From: Curvibacter sp. PD_MW3
Lineage (GTDB): Bacteria; Pseudomonadota; Gammaproteobacteria; Burkholderiales; Burkholderiaceae_C
Length of the DNA: 64,000 nt
Reading direction: 5' to 3'
Assembly (NCBI GenBank): GCA_002633085.1
Contig: NSIV01000001.1
Location: forward strand, 434,001-498,000
Under the pieces are notes generated by a model that saw only the letters and a list, made by a program, of their open reading frames with translations, did not search any database and was not told the DNA's origin. The position numbers and the translations under genes were made by a program. Below, piece after piece: positions 25,995 to 33,923 of this stretch (its first letter is position 1; each line of letters opens with the position of its first letter).

Positions 25995-27899
25995 CTAGAT
26001 TTCCAAGACCGTTTGCTCGCGAAGCCGCCCTACATTCACCGACACCTGCGCCAAAATAAGCGGCAAACGCTGCGCCTTATTTCTTCTGGGCAGCAATCCG
26101 AATAGGGGAGCGAACAGAAATGCCAAATGGAACACACCTTCACACGGTCCATTTGCTCCATTGTGGTTATTCGTTCTGGCCGGCGTTAGTAATGACAACT
26201 GCACGGCTTGCTTTACAAAATCCTGCAAGTCACTGCCATCGTCTGCACGAATCTCAATCGACGAAATGAAATCGGACCCCAATCTTCTAGAGGCAAATGT
26301 CCTTTGCATGAAGGTTCCAATCGCCGTCATGTATTTATATGTTCGGATCCCATGCGGCGGCTCGCTCTGCACGCGACTTAGCGTATCACGCGCAATAGAC
26401 TCAAGAACCTCGTTCTGAACTCCCGCGTCAAGAGGATAGCGAGTCGGCAATCCGGCGTTCGAACTAGCCACGAGATTCTTTGAAAGCGCGTTCAACAATC
26501 GCATAAGCCGACGCGCATTGCCATCCGCGCAGCGAACTATCATCGCCTCACCGCAATAAACACGGAGCTTTGCGTTCCCTATCTTCTTCGCTAATGCATC
26601 ACGCAAAATTAGCCCGCCATGCATCTTTCTCAGGATTTCATTTCGAAATCGATTCCTGTCATTCGTCAATAGACGCTGCGCACGAACTATCGTAGGCTCG
26701 TTTGCGTACAAGGCCAGCAAGTCCATGAATCTCACCATCTCAGATGGCGATTCAACACTCTTCTCTTCAACAAGTGGGGAAGGACCCAGTAGTTGGTTGA
26801 GGGTCAAGGAATTTTGTTCCTGTGTGTTGAGTCGAATTCGACGTCGGAACACCTCGCGCGCAAACTGAAGAAAGTCCGAGTCATCCTGTACACCACGACT
26901 GTCTATGGGCATTTGATCGACATAGACGTATTCGAAATCATGCCCATTCCGCACAGGATCGCCAACGTTTGTTTCCAACGTGTGATGCGCAAATGGCATA
27001 GTGGCGATCTTAAAAACCAGGTTCCCCGCTGCGGTGCGCAGATGTGTGTTCAGAATTCGGTGATGCGCTGTCGTTAAGTACTCCGCTTCATCGATGCAGA
27101 TCATCCATAGCGCATCTGCCGGAATTCCAATGTGAAGCGAAAGAACTTGTATCGCATATCGAATAGGAAGAAAAAGCTCACTATCAAAATAGTCGTTAAG
27201 ATCTTCAAGACCTTCTTGCTTCGCTCGTCGCCGTGCTATCGAGTCGATTCGAATCATTTCCACGCGAGCTAGTAACATCCTCAATGAGTCGAGCGTTGTC
27301 ACCACATCGCTGCCACGTGACCAAATTTTTGATAGTTCAGCACAGACTTCCAACTCGGCGATCTGCCTATCCAGCTGCTTCTCAAGATAATGATCAATAC
27401 AACTTCTTATGATCGGTATCAGGGCTGCACAGCTATGCAGATTTAGCCGCCATTGAAAGAAAAGTTCCGCACCGAGGTCATCCTGCCAGGGCTTGTTCTT
27501 TAGGCTCCCGACCAAGCCAATGTTTGTCGGAACATAAATTCCGATCACACCTCGACTCAGCGCATCTCTAGCATAATCGTATGCATGCTCAGGTTGCTGT
27601 GCAGCCAGAACGATGTGATCGTGTGCCAACATGCGAACCCACGTCGTTTTTCCAGAACCTCTCGAACCAAGAAGAATATGGTTCTTCCCAGTCAGAAGAT
27701 TGGCAAAATTCTTTGGCGGCACAAAGTACCTTACCGTCTTTTCAACGGACAGCTGCTTAGCGTTGTCAACTTCGAAGGCTTTAGAGACTATCGCAACATC
27801 CTCCGTAGCGAATGCTCTATTCACTGGCCTAGCCTGGAACGAACTGGGTCTTTCCCTTCCCCGATCTTTCCTTCCTGGCTTTGATCTTTCCATGCTCAT
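25995..27899 (-). CDS. AAA+ P-loop ATPase, ORC/CDC6-like
   Basis: 634 residues. Walker A is G-S-R-G-S-G-K-T (78-85) and Walker B is L-W-M-I-C-I-D-E-A-E-Y-L (Asp270-Glu271), in the arrangement of ORC/CDC6-like AAA ATPases often seen in accessory islands. The remaining two thirds are helical with no named domain. The ATG at 27899 overlaps the stop of the upstream metallophosphoesterase (ATGA); the extension to 27932 is part of that gene. Presumed motor or switch of the module; it could hydrolyse ATP on DNA. Expression may depend on transcription through the IS element upstream. Confidence 0.82.
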   Translation of the reverse strand: MSMERSKPGRKDRGRERPSSFQARPVNRAFATEDVAIVSKAFEVDNAKQLSVEKTVRYFVPPKNFANLLTGKNHILLGSRGSGKTTWVRMLAHDHIVLAAQQPEHAYDYARDALSRGVIGIYVPTNIGLVGSLKNKPWQDDLGAELFFQWRLNLHSCAALIPIIRSCIDHYLEKQLDRQIAELEVCAELSKIWSRGSDVVTTLDSLRMLLARVEMIRIDSIARRRAKQEGLEDLNDYFDSELFLPIRYAIQVLSLHIGIPADALWMICIDEAEYLTTAHHRILNTHLRTAAGNLVFKIATMPFAHHTLETNVGDPVRNGHDFEYVYVDQMPIDSRGVQDDSDFLQFAREVFRRRIRLNTQEQNSLTLNQLLGPSPLVEEKSVESPSEMVRFMDLLALYANEPTIVRAQRLLTNDRNRFRNEILRKMHGGLILRDALAKKIGNAKLRVYCGEAMIVRCADGNARRLMRLLNALSKNLVASSNAGLPTRYPLDAGVQNEVLESIARDTLSRVQSEPPHGIRTYKYMTAIGTFMQRTFASRRLGSDFISSIEIRADDGSDLQDFVKQAVQLSLLTPARTNNHNGANGPCEGVFHLAFLFAPLFGLLPRRNKAQRLPLILAQVSVNVGRLREQTVLEI

Positions 27900-28712
27900 T
27901 TGACGACTCCAGCAGCCGGCAGCAGTGCCCACATACGATCAACAGTATTTACATCTCCGTACACGCGAAGTCCCTTTGCCCGACCTATTTCGGAGAACAC
28001 TTCAAATGCGACTTGGGTTTTAACATGCGCAAGGTGCGGATGCTTTGAGTTCACATCCTCCCATGTACAGGTTCCTTGTGCGCTTATGAGTTGATTGACT
28101 AGAGGCTCAACCTGAGCTTTGATTTCGGCGATGGTAGTCAGGGATCCAAACCCTTCCGTTGCATTCAGTCCGGTGTGACTGTTACTCGCACGCCAACTTC
28201 CTGACACCTCAAAATTCCAAGTCTCTACATAACCATAGACGGCATGTGTATTTGGATTTCTGCCTTCTACATTAATAATGTGGAACTGATTTTGTGTAGT
28301 CCCTGTCCACTGAGTCTCTAGTTCTGCGGAAAAACTTCCTGCCCCCAAGATTGTTAATGGATGACCGTTTGTTACCGCATGAGTGTGCTGCAAATGAGGT
28401 ACATGTTTATGTCCATGTATCGCGATATCAACTCGATGCTTGGACAGCAATTCACGCAAATTCTCTGCATTGGTGAGTGCACTGTAGTCCGGAATGTTCG
28501 GCACCAGGTCTGAATACTGAATTGGGTGATGGTGCAATAAACAGATGCGTGAGTGACTGGAATCGAATGGGATGGTTGCCAAGAAAGAATCCAACTCGTT
28601 AAGAGTCTCTTGAGACACCAAGCCATTATGCTTGCCCGTCTCGGGATCCGGTGAATCGAAGGCCGCCGTATTCAATGCGATGACCAATGAATGCAGAGAA
28701 TCCCAAACGATA

Positions 28713-28720
28713 AAGTAAGG
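28713..28720. repeat. target-site duplication, left copy
   Basis: AAGTAAGG directly outside the left IS end; identical to 30044-30051. Confidence 0.93.
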
Positions 28721-28748
28721 GAGGGTGTCCCGAATTTTGTGTAAACGG
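28721..28748. repeat. IS256 left terminal inverted repeat
   Basis: Begins GAGGGTGT and ends TTTTGTGTAAACGG; pairs with 30016-30043 at 22 of 28 positions, differing at position 2, 9-12 and 14. Confidence 0.88.
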
Positions 28749-28756
28749 GGCGAGCG

Positions 28757-29971
28757 TTAATTCTTGGGCATTCTCTCCTCGAACTGGATGGTAAACCGGG
28801 TCAATGCAGCCTTCCAGTCGCGCAGCGGCATCGTCCACTTTTTGCTGATGTTGGCCAGGGCCAGATAGAACAATTTCAGCAGTGCGTCATCACTGGGGAA
28901 GGAGCCCCGGTTCTTGGTGATCTTGCGCAGACTCATGTTCACCGACTCAATGGCGTTGGTCGTGTAGATGATGCGCCGTATCTCCGGCGGGTAGTCGAAG
29001 AACGGCGTGATGCGTGACCAGTTGCTGCGCCAGGATTTGACGATGGTCGGGTAGTCCACACCCCACTTGTCATCGAACTCATTGAGCCGGATGGCCGCTT
29101 CGTCCACGGTGGCGGCGGCATAGATGGTCTTCAGATCAGCGGCAATCTCCTTGCGCAGCTTCCAGCTCACGTAATTCAGGCTGTGGCGCACCATGTGCAC
29201 CAGGCACAGCTGCACGGACGTCTTGGGGTACACCGCCTCGATGGCATCGGGAAAGCCCTTCAGGCCGTCCACGCAGGCAATGAAGATGTCCTGCACGCCC
29301 CGGTTCTTGAGTTCGGTGACCACCTGCAGCCAGAACTTGGCACCCTCGGTCTGCGCGACCCACAGGCCCAGGATTTCCTTTTCGCCCTCCATGCTGATGC
29401 CCAGTGCCAGGTACACCGCCTTGGCACGCACGGCCCCGGCATCACGGGTTTTGACATGGATGCAGTCCAGGTAGACGATGGGGTACAGCGCGTCCAGCGG
29501 CCGGGCCTGCCAGGCTTTGGCCTCGTCCATCACGGCATCCGTCACCGAGGAGATGAGCGTGGGCGAGACCTCGGTGCCGTACATTTCTTCCAGGTGGCTC
29601 TGGATTTCCCGCACGGTCATGCCACGGGCGTACAGCGACAGGATCTTCTCGTCAAAGCCTGCCCAGCGGGTTTGGTGTTTGGGGATGATCTGCGGCTCAA
29701 AGCTGCCGTGGCGGTCGCGCGGGATTTCTATGGGCAGCTCACCAAAGTCACCTTTGAGGGTCTTCTTGCTCTTGCCGTTGCGGGTGTTGCCAGCCGGGTT
29801 GGCCACCGTGTCATTCTTGGCGTGGCCCAGGTGTTCGGCCATCTCGGCTTGCAGGGCGCGTTCCACCAGTTTCTTGGTGAGCAGCTTGAGCAGGCCGTTC
29901 TCACCGATGAGGTCTTCAGGTTTCTTGTAGTCAGCCAGCAGGCTGTCGATCAGTTCGTTCGTGACGGTCAT
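28757..29971 (-). CDS. IS256-family transposase
   Basis: 404 residues, the normal length of mutator-type (IS256) DDE transposases. Catalytic residues: Asp169 in Y-L-D-C-I-H-V-K, Asp235 in C-V-D-G-L-K-G-F-P and Glu342 in T-T-N-A-I-E-S-V-N. N-terminal DNA-binding part includes A-E-M-A-E-H-L-G. The gene is intact from ATG 29971 to its stop 36 bp from the left IS end, so the element is probably active. GC content is higher than the island around it, showing separate origin. Confidence 0.96.
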   Translation of the reverse strand: MTVTNELIDSLLADYKKPEDLIGENGLLKLLTKKLVERALQAEMAEHLGHAKNDTVANPAGNTRNGKSKKTLKGDFGELPIEIPRDRHGSFEPQIIPKHQTRWAGFDEKILSLYARGMTVREIQSHLEEMYGTEVSPTLISSVTDAVMDEAKAWQARPLDALYPIVYLDCIHVKTRDAGAVRAKAVYLALGISMEGEKEILGLWVAQTEGAKFWLQVVTELKNRGVQDIFIACVDGLKGFPDAIEAVYPKTSVQLCLVHMVRHSLNYVSWKLRKEIAADLKTIYAAATVDEAAIRLNEFDDKWGVDYPTIVKSWRSNWSRITPFFDYPPEIRRIIYTTNAIESVNMSLRKITKNRGSFPSDDALLKLFYLALANISKKWTMPLRDWKAALTRFTIQFEERMPKN

Positions 29972-30015
29972 TTAGTTGCAATTCCATGGGAGTGCAGCAG
30001 TTTCCTGCCAATTGA

Positions 30016-30043
30016 CCGTTTACACAAAAGTTTTTACACCCCC
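30016..30043. repeat. IS256 right terminal inverted repeat
   Basis: Read on the minus strand it begins GGGGGTGT and ends TTTTGTGTAAACGG; the transposase start lies 45 bp inside it. Confidence 0.88.
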
Positions 30044-30051
30044 AAGTAAGG
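30044..30051. repeat. target-site duplication, right copy
   Basis: AAGTAAGG directly outside the right IS end; identical to 28713-28720. Eight bases fits the IS256 family. Confidence 0.93.
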
Positions 30052-30506
30052 AGCTTTGTCAAATGCTCCAATCTTCGCATCATCAATTCGTTTACGAAAG
30101 ATGAGGTCAGGTTGCATTAATGGGGCATAGCGAAAATTTTGCCAGAAACTTGTCGGCACCAGCTTCATAACTGGCCAATGCAAATCGTGATTGCCCGGAA
30201 CAAAGAAAATGTTTTCGGTTGCAACGCCCATCGCATCAGCAATTTTCTGAACAACCTCACTAGCCAAATTGAACTCCGTTGGATCTGCGTAGTTGCTTAT
30301 ATCGCCAGTAACGAACAGCTGGTCTACGCCTCCTGCTTGTCGAAATTTTTCAGAGCCAACATGCTCGACAAACACTTTGAGAAAATCTTTCGATTTACTC
30401 AGTTTCTTTTCGTGTGGCAATTCGTGAGGACATAGGTCGAGTGCTCGAGCCTTGCTCCCGACGTGAAGGTCGCTAATCACCGCAATTCGAACAGGTTTGA
30501 CCATAC

Positions 30507-31313
30507 TTATAGATTTGATATCAAGACCTCTCGCGTACGCTCCCTGCAGGATGTATCGGCTGCAATGCTCCTCTGAACTTCAACCGTATACCCTCCCCAC
30601 TTTTCGCTAAATTCTTCAACGTCGTCACAATCTGCGTAAGACAAGACGAAGAATGCACCGGCATCGTTTGCCATCTCCAACAGTTCAAAGAGTCTATTCA
30701 AGTCACCTACACCGAACTCATCCGGGCCGTATTGAAAGTCCAGAGAGTGATTTCGCTTTGCGTAAGGAGGATCGACGTATATAAAGTCCCCCTGTTTTAT
30801 CGCGCCCGAAAGCGCAAGCTCGAAGTCACAATGAATCAACTCCGAATTACTCAAGATTTCGGAAGCTTCCCTCAGAACTTCGAGTGATGGTACGGATCCT
30901 GTGCGTCCCGCCCCATATGGAACGTTGAACCGCCCATTAGCATTTGTTCTATACAGTCCGTTGAAACAAAAACGATTTAGATAAATAAACCGCGCAGCTC
31001 TTTCAACGGGATCAAGGACAAGCTCATCCGTTGCGCGCAGTCGGTAGTAGAACTCCTGATCAACAGGGTACTGCTGGAGCAGCGCCACCACAGCTGAGGG
31101 ATCTTCCCGGACAACCTCATAGCACTCCATCAACTCCGCATTGATGTCGACTAGCAAGGCAGAGCTTGGCTTGATGTGAAAGAAAAGAGAGGCCGAACCA
31201 CAGAACGCTTCGATATAGCGACCGTTACCTCCTGCAGTTTGCGCCGCATGCCAGCAATGAGACAACGTTTCTTTGATTTGTTTTTTACTGCCGGCCCACC
31301 GGAGGAATGTCAT
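30507..31313 (-). CDS. DNA adenine-N6 methyltransferase, Dam/D12 class
   Basis: 268 residues. N-terminal F-L-R-W-A-G-S-K-K-Q, S-adenosylmethionine motif E-A-F-C-G-S-A-S (35-42), catalytic D-P-P-Y (181-184) and the D12-class Y-L-N-R-F-C-F-N-G-L-Y-R between them. It methylates adenine N6 in a short DNA site; the Dam-like order suggests GATC-type targets but this is not provable here. First gene of the island operon, 2 bp before the metallophosphoesterase. No cognate restriction nuclease of a named type is present. Codon use is AT-richer than the flanks. Confidence 0.92.
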   Translation of the reverse strand: MTFLRWAGSKKQIKETLSHCWHAAQTAGGNGRYIEAFCGSASLFFHIKPSSALLVDINAELMECYEVVREDPSAVVALLQQYPVDQEFYYRLRATDELVLDPVERAARFIYLNRFCFNGLYRTNANGRFNVPYGAGRTGSVPSLEVLREASEILSNSELIHCDFELALSGAIKQGDFIYVDPPYAKRNHSLDFQYGPDEFGVGDLNRLFELLEMANDAGAFFVLSYADCDDVEEFSEKWGGYTVEVQRSIAADTSCRERTREVLISNL

Positions 31314-31656
31314 CGCTGCGTCCCTTTCCCTACATTTTTACTTTAACCTGAATTAGGATTGAAATGGTAAGGGAAATCATGGAGCAAGCTGGCACTCCGT
31401 CTCAGCTTGTTTCACACAGTGTCAGCGCGAGCAACTGCCAAAGGGCGAAAACTGCATCACAACTTACATAGACCGGGCGAGAGATCAGCACTGAAGTGTC
31501 AAACCCAAGTGCCGGATCCATGAGGGGGGATTATCCTCCACTGCCACTGAATTTTCCTGATGTGAGCAGACCAACGATCGCATGATGGATGCGAAGCTGG
31601 ATGTGTAGCTGTTTTTGTCATTTATCTTAACGTATTGATTTTAATATTTTTCTTTT
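31314..31656. other. intergenic right end of the accessory island
   Basis: About 340 bp with no supported gene. It carries the upstream region of the methylase (GAAAGGGA near its ATG), a 100-bp stretch that could be relic DNA, and an AT-rich run just before xth that holds the likely xth promoter. Confidence 0.5.
31615..31645 (+). promoter_or_regulatory. candidate promoter of xth, nearly leaderless
   Basis: TTGTCA (31615-31620) and TTTAAT (31640-31645) are each 5 of 6 to sigma-70 consensus with a 19-bp spacer. Transcription would begin about 31652, five bases before the ATG; no Shine-Dalgarno is present (TTTTTCTTTT precedes the start). Confidence 0.4.
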
Positions 31657-32427
31657 ATGAAGCTCGCCACCTGGAACATCAACTCGCTGAACGTGCGCCT
31701 GCCGCAGGTGCTGGACTGGCTGGCCGCCAACCCGGTCGACGTGCTGGCGCTGCAGGAGCTCAAGCTCACCGACGACAAGTTCCCGTTCGATGCCTTCACG
31801 CAGGCCGGCTACCACGCCCAGTGCTTCGGCCAGAAGACCTACAACGGCGTGGCGCTGTTGACGCGTGCGCCTGCCACCAACGTGGTGCGCAACATCCCGG
31901 GCTTTGACGACGACATGGCGCGCGTCATCAGCGCTGACGTGGGCGACCTGCGGGTGGTGGGGGCTTATTTCCCCAATGGGCAGGAGCCGGGCTCGGACAA
32001 GTTCGACTACAAGATGGCCTGGCTCAAGGGCTTGCGCGACTGGCTGCGTGGCGAGCTGGCGGCGCACCCAAAACTGGTGCTGATGGGTGACTACAACATC
32101 ACCTTCGACGACGCCGATGTCTGGGACCCGGTGGGCCTGAAGGACACCATCCACTGCACCGAAGAGGAGCGCTACCAGCTGCGCGCGCTGATCGCGCTGG
32201 GCCTGCATGACGCGTTCCGGCTGTTCGAGCAGCCCGAGAAAAGCTATTCCTGGTGGGACTACCGCGACTTCGCCTTTCGCCGCAACCGCGGCCTGCGCAT
32301 CGACCACATTCTGGTCAGCCAGGCACTGAAGCCGCTGGTGACGGCCTGCACCATCGACAAGGCACCGCGCAAGAACGAACGGCCGAGCGACCATGCGCCG
32401 GTCGTCGTCGAGCTTCAGACCGCCTGA
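31657..32427 (+). CDS. xth: exodeoxyribonuclease III
   Basis: 256 residues, AP endonuclease/3'-5' exonuclease of the ExoIII (XthA) family in base-excision repair. Seen: M-K-L-A-T-W-N-I-N-S-L-N-V-R, L-Q-E-L-K (metal Glu), G-D-Y-N-I (Asp, Asn), the W-W-D-Y-R pattern and C-terminal S-D-H-A-P-V (catalytic His). Full length. Upstream lies the island boundary; no ribosome site is visible. Confidence 0.96.
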   Translation: MKLATWNINSLNVRLPQVLDWLAANPVDVLALQELKLTDDKFPFDAFTQAGYHAQCFGQKTYNGVALLTRAPATNVVRNIPGFDDDMARVISADVGDLRVVGAYFPNGQEPGSDKFDYKMAWLKGLRDWLRGELAAHPKLVLMGDYNITFDDADVWDPVGLKDTIHCTEEERYQLRALIALGLHDAFRLFEQPEKSYSWWDYRDFAFRRNRGLRIDHILVSQALKPLVTACTIDKAPRKNERPSDHAPVVVELQTA

Positions 32428-32449
32428 CGCCCGGAGGCGCAAAAGGCGC

Positions 32450-33847
32450 TCAGGCCGGCTGCGCTGACGCCGGCGCCCGCAGCGGCACCCGCAAGGTAAA
32501 GACCGTGCCAGCACCGGGCTGGCTGCTCACATCGACATGCCCGCCGAGCACTTCGGTCACGATGTTGTGCACGATGTGCAGCCCCAAGCCGGAGCCGCCC
32601 TGGCCGAGCCGGGTGGTGAAGAAGGGATCGAACACCCGCTTCAGGTGGTCGGCGGGAATGCCCACGCCGTTGTCGCGCACTTCAATCTGCACCTCGTCTG
32701 CATTGAGATCATGGGCATGCACCTCGATGCGGCCGCGCTGTCCATCCACAAAGGCATGGGTCATCGCGTTGTTGATCAGGTTGTCCAGAACCTGCCCGAG
32801 CGGGCCGGGATAGCTGTCCAGTTCCAGCCCGCTGGCGATGTCCATCTGCACCTCGCAGCCAGAGCGGCTGATCACCGGGCTGAGGGTGATGACGATTTCC
32901 GAGACGATGTCCTGCAGGTTGAATTGCCGGCGCTGTGAACTGGCCCGGTCCACGGCTACCTGCTTGAAGCTGCGCACCAGGTCGCCGGCACGCATCAGGT
33001 TACGCACCAGCACCTCGGTGGCAAACTGGGCATCGGCCATGCAGTGATCAAGATCCGAGCGGCGCAGCCCCACCTTGATCTGCCCTTCGAACTCCTGCAA
33101 GCGGTGCTCCAGCGTGGTGGCCACGGTCAGGCTGTTGCCAATCGGCGTATTGAGCTCATGGGCCACGCCCGCCACCAGAGCCCCCAGCGCCGCCATTTTT
33201 TCCGACCGAACCAACTCGTCCTGGGCCCGGTGCAAGGTTTCCAGCGCCTGGGCCAGTTCGGCGTTGGCCTGCTCCAGTTTGAGCGTACGCCGTTGTACCC
33301 GTTCTTCCAGTTGCTGGTTGATGTCGCGAATGGCCTGTTCCGCCGCGCGCTGGGCCGTGATGTCTTTCACGGCCAGCATCATGTATTTTTCTCCGTCGGA
33401 TTCGAAGGTGCTGGCGGATACCTTGGTATAGAACTGATGCCCCTGCTTGTGCTTGAAGGTCACATCGAAGTCACGCACCTCACCTTCGCGCTGCAGGATG
33501 CCAATCAGCTGGCTACGTTGTTCAGGGATCGCCCAGATATCCAGTTCGGCGGAGGTATGGCCAATGGCCTCCTCCCGCATAAAACCGGACAAGGCCTCCC
33601 AGTTGTGATTGACTTCAATATAACGGCCATCCGCAATGCGCGTGATGGTCAAGGTGTCAGGCACCAGGTTGAACACCTTGGCAAAAATGGCGTCGCGTTT
33701 GCGCAAGGATTCTTCAGCTTCGGCGCTGAACAGGGCTTCCATCGGCACCTCTGGCGCCGTGGTCAAGGCACCACGGCGCCTGCCCAGGAAAAGCCCCAGT
33801 ACCAGCCCAGCTGCCAGCAAGGCCAGTGCAACGCCTAATGTGCCCAT
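32450..33847 (-). CDS. orphan PAS sensor histidine kinase
   Basis: 465 residues. One N-terminal membrane helix (about 3-22), a PAS domain (about 50-170), a coiled coil, then a dimerisation/phosphoacceptor region with A-G-V-A-H-E-L-N-T-P-I-G and a C-terminal HATPase (D-N-L-I-N-N-A-M, D-N-G-V-G-I-P, G-G-S-G-L-G-L-H-I). The H-box N-T-P form groups it with multi-PAS kinases; the stretch L-V-R-S-F-K-Q-V-A-V-D is shared with the MHYT kinase at 45.8 kb. No response regulator adjoins it except NtrC, which has its own kinase, so its partner is unclear. Signal unknown. Confidence 0.88.
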   Translation of the reverse strand: MGTLGVALALLAAGLVLGLFLGRRRGALTTAPEVPMEALFSAEAEESLRKRDAIFAKVFNLVPDTLTITRIADGRYIEVNHNWEALSGFMREEAIGHTSAELDIWAIPEQRSQLIGILQREGEVRDFDVTFKHKQGHQFYTKVSASTFESDGEKYMMLAVKDITAQRAAEQAIRDINQQLEERVQRRTLKLEQANAELAQALETLHRAQDELVRSEKMAALGALVAGVAHELNTPIGNSLTVATTLEHRLQEFEGQIKVGLRRSDLDHCMADAQFATEVLVRNLMRAGDLVRSFKQVAVDRASSQRRQFNLQDIVSEIVITLSPVISRSGCEVQMDIASGLELDSYPGPLGQVLDNLINNAMTHAFVDGQRGRIEVHAHDLNADEVQIEVRDNGVGIPADHLKRVFDPFFTTRLGQGGSGLGLHIVHNIVTEVLGGHVDVSSQPGAGTVFTLRVPLRAPASAQPA

Positions 33848-33923
33848 TGAATTGTCTCCATCTCTGCCGCGCTTTCTTCATGGCATTATGGATGGACCCT
33901 GTGACAGCCGCCAAGCGGCAGGC

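Larger units (their letters stand above)
28721..30043 (-). mobile_element. complete IS256-family insertion sequence, 1,323 bp
   Basis: Bounded by 28-bp imperfect inverted repeats (22 of 28 positions match, inner part TTTTGTGTAAACGG identical) and flanked by the 8-bp direct duplication AAGTAAGG. It contains one transposase gene with all DDE residues. The exact ends, intact transposase and identical duplications indicate a recent insertion. It lies in the same orientation as the operon it interrupts. Confidence 0.96.
27896..30504 (-). pseudogene. calcineurin-like metallophosphoesterase gene, split by an IS256 element
   Basis: The N-terminal part (30504 down to 30044) has S-D-L-H-V-G (Asp12, His14), T-G-D-I-S-N (Asp68) and P-G-N-H-D-L-H (Asn105, His106). 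The C-terminal part (28712 down to 27896) has L-L-H-H-H-P and I-H-G-H-K-H. Together these are the complete metal-site set of a calcineurin-like phosphoesterase. Removing the IS and one 8-bp duplication joins 461 + 817 nt = 426 codons with no frameshift, reading A-P-Y-F-I-V-W-D-S-L-H-S across the junction. The C-terminal 150 residues are of unknown function. It starts 2 bp after the methylase. As it stands, translation stops inside the IS, so the product is broken. Confidence 0.92.

Noticed and set aside
31480-31600. Possible remnant of another insertion sequence before xth
   Set aside because: No transposase fragment or inverted repeats could be identified; only an impression of familiar end sequence.
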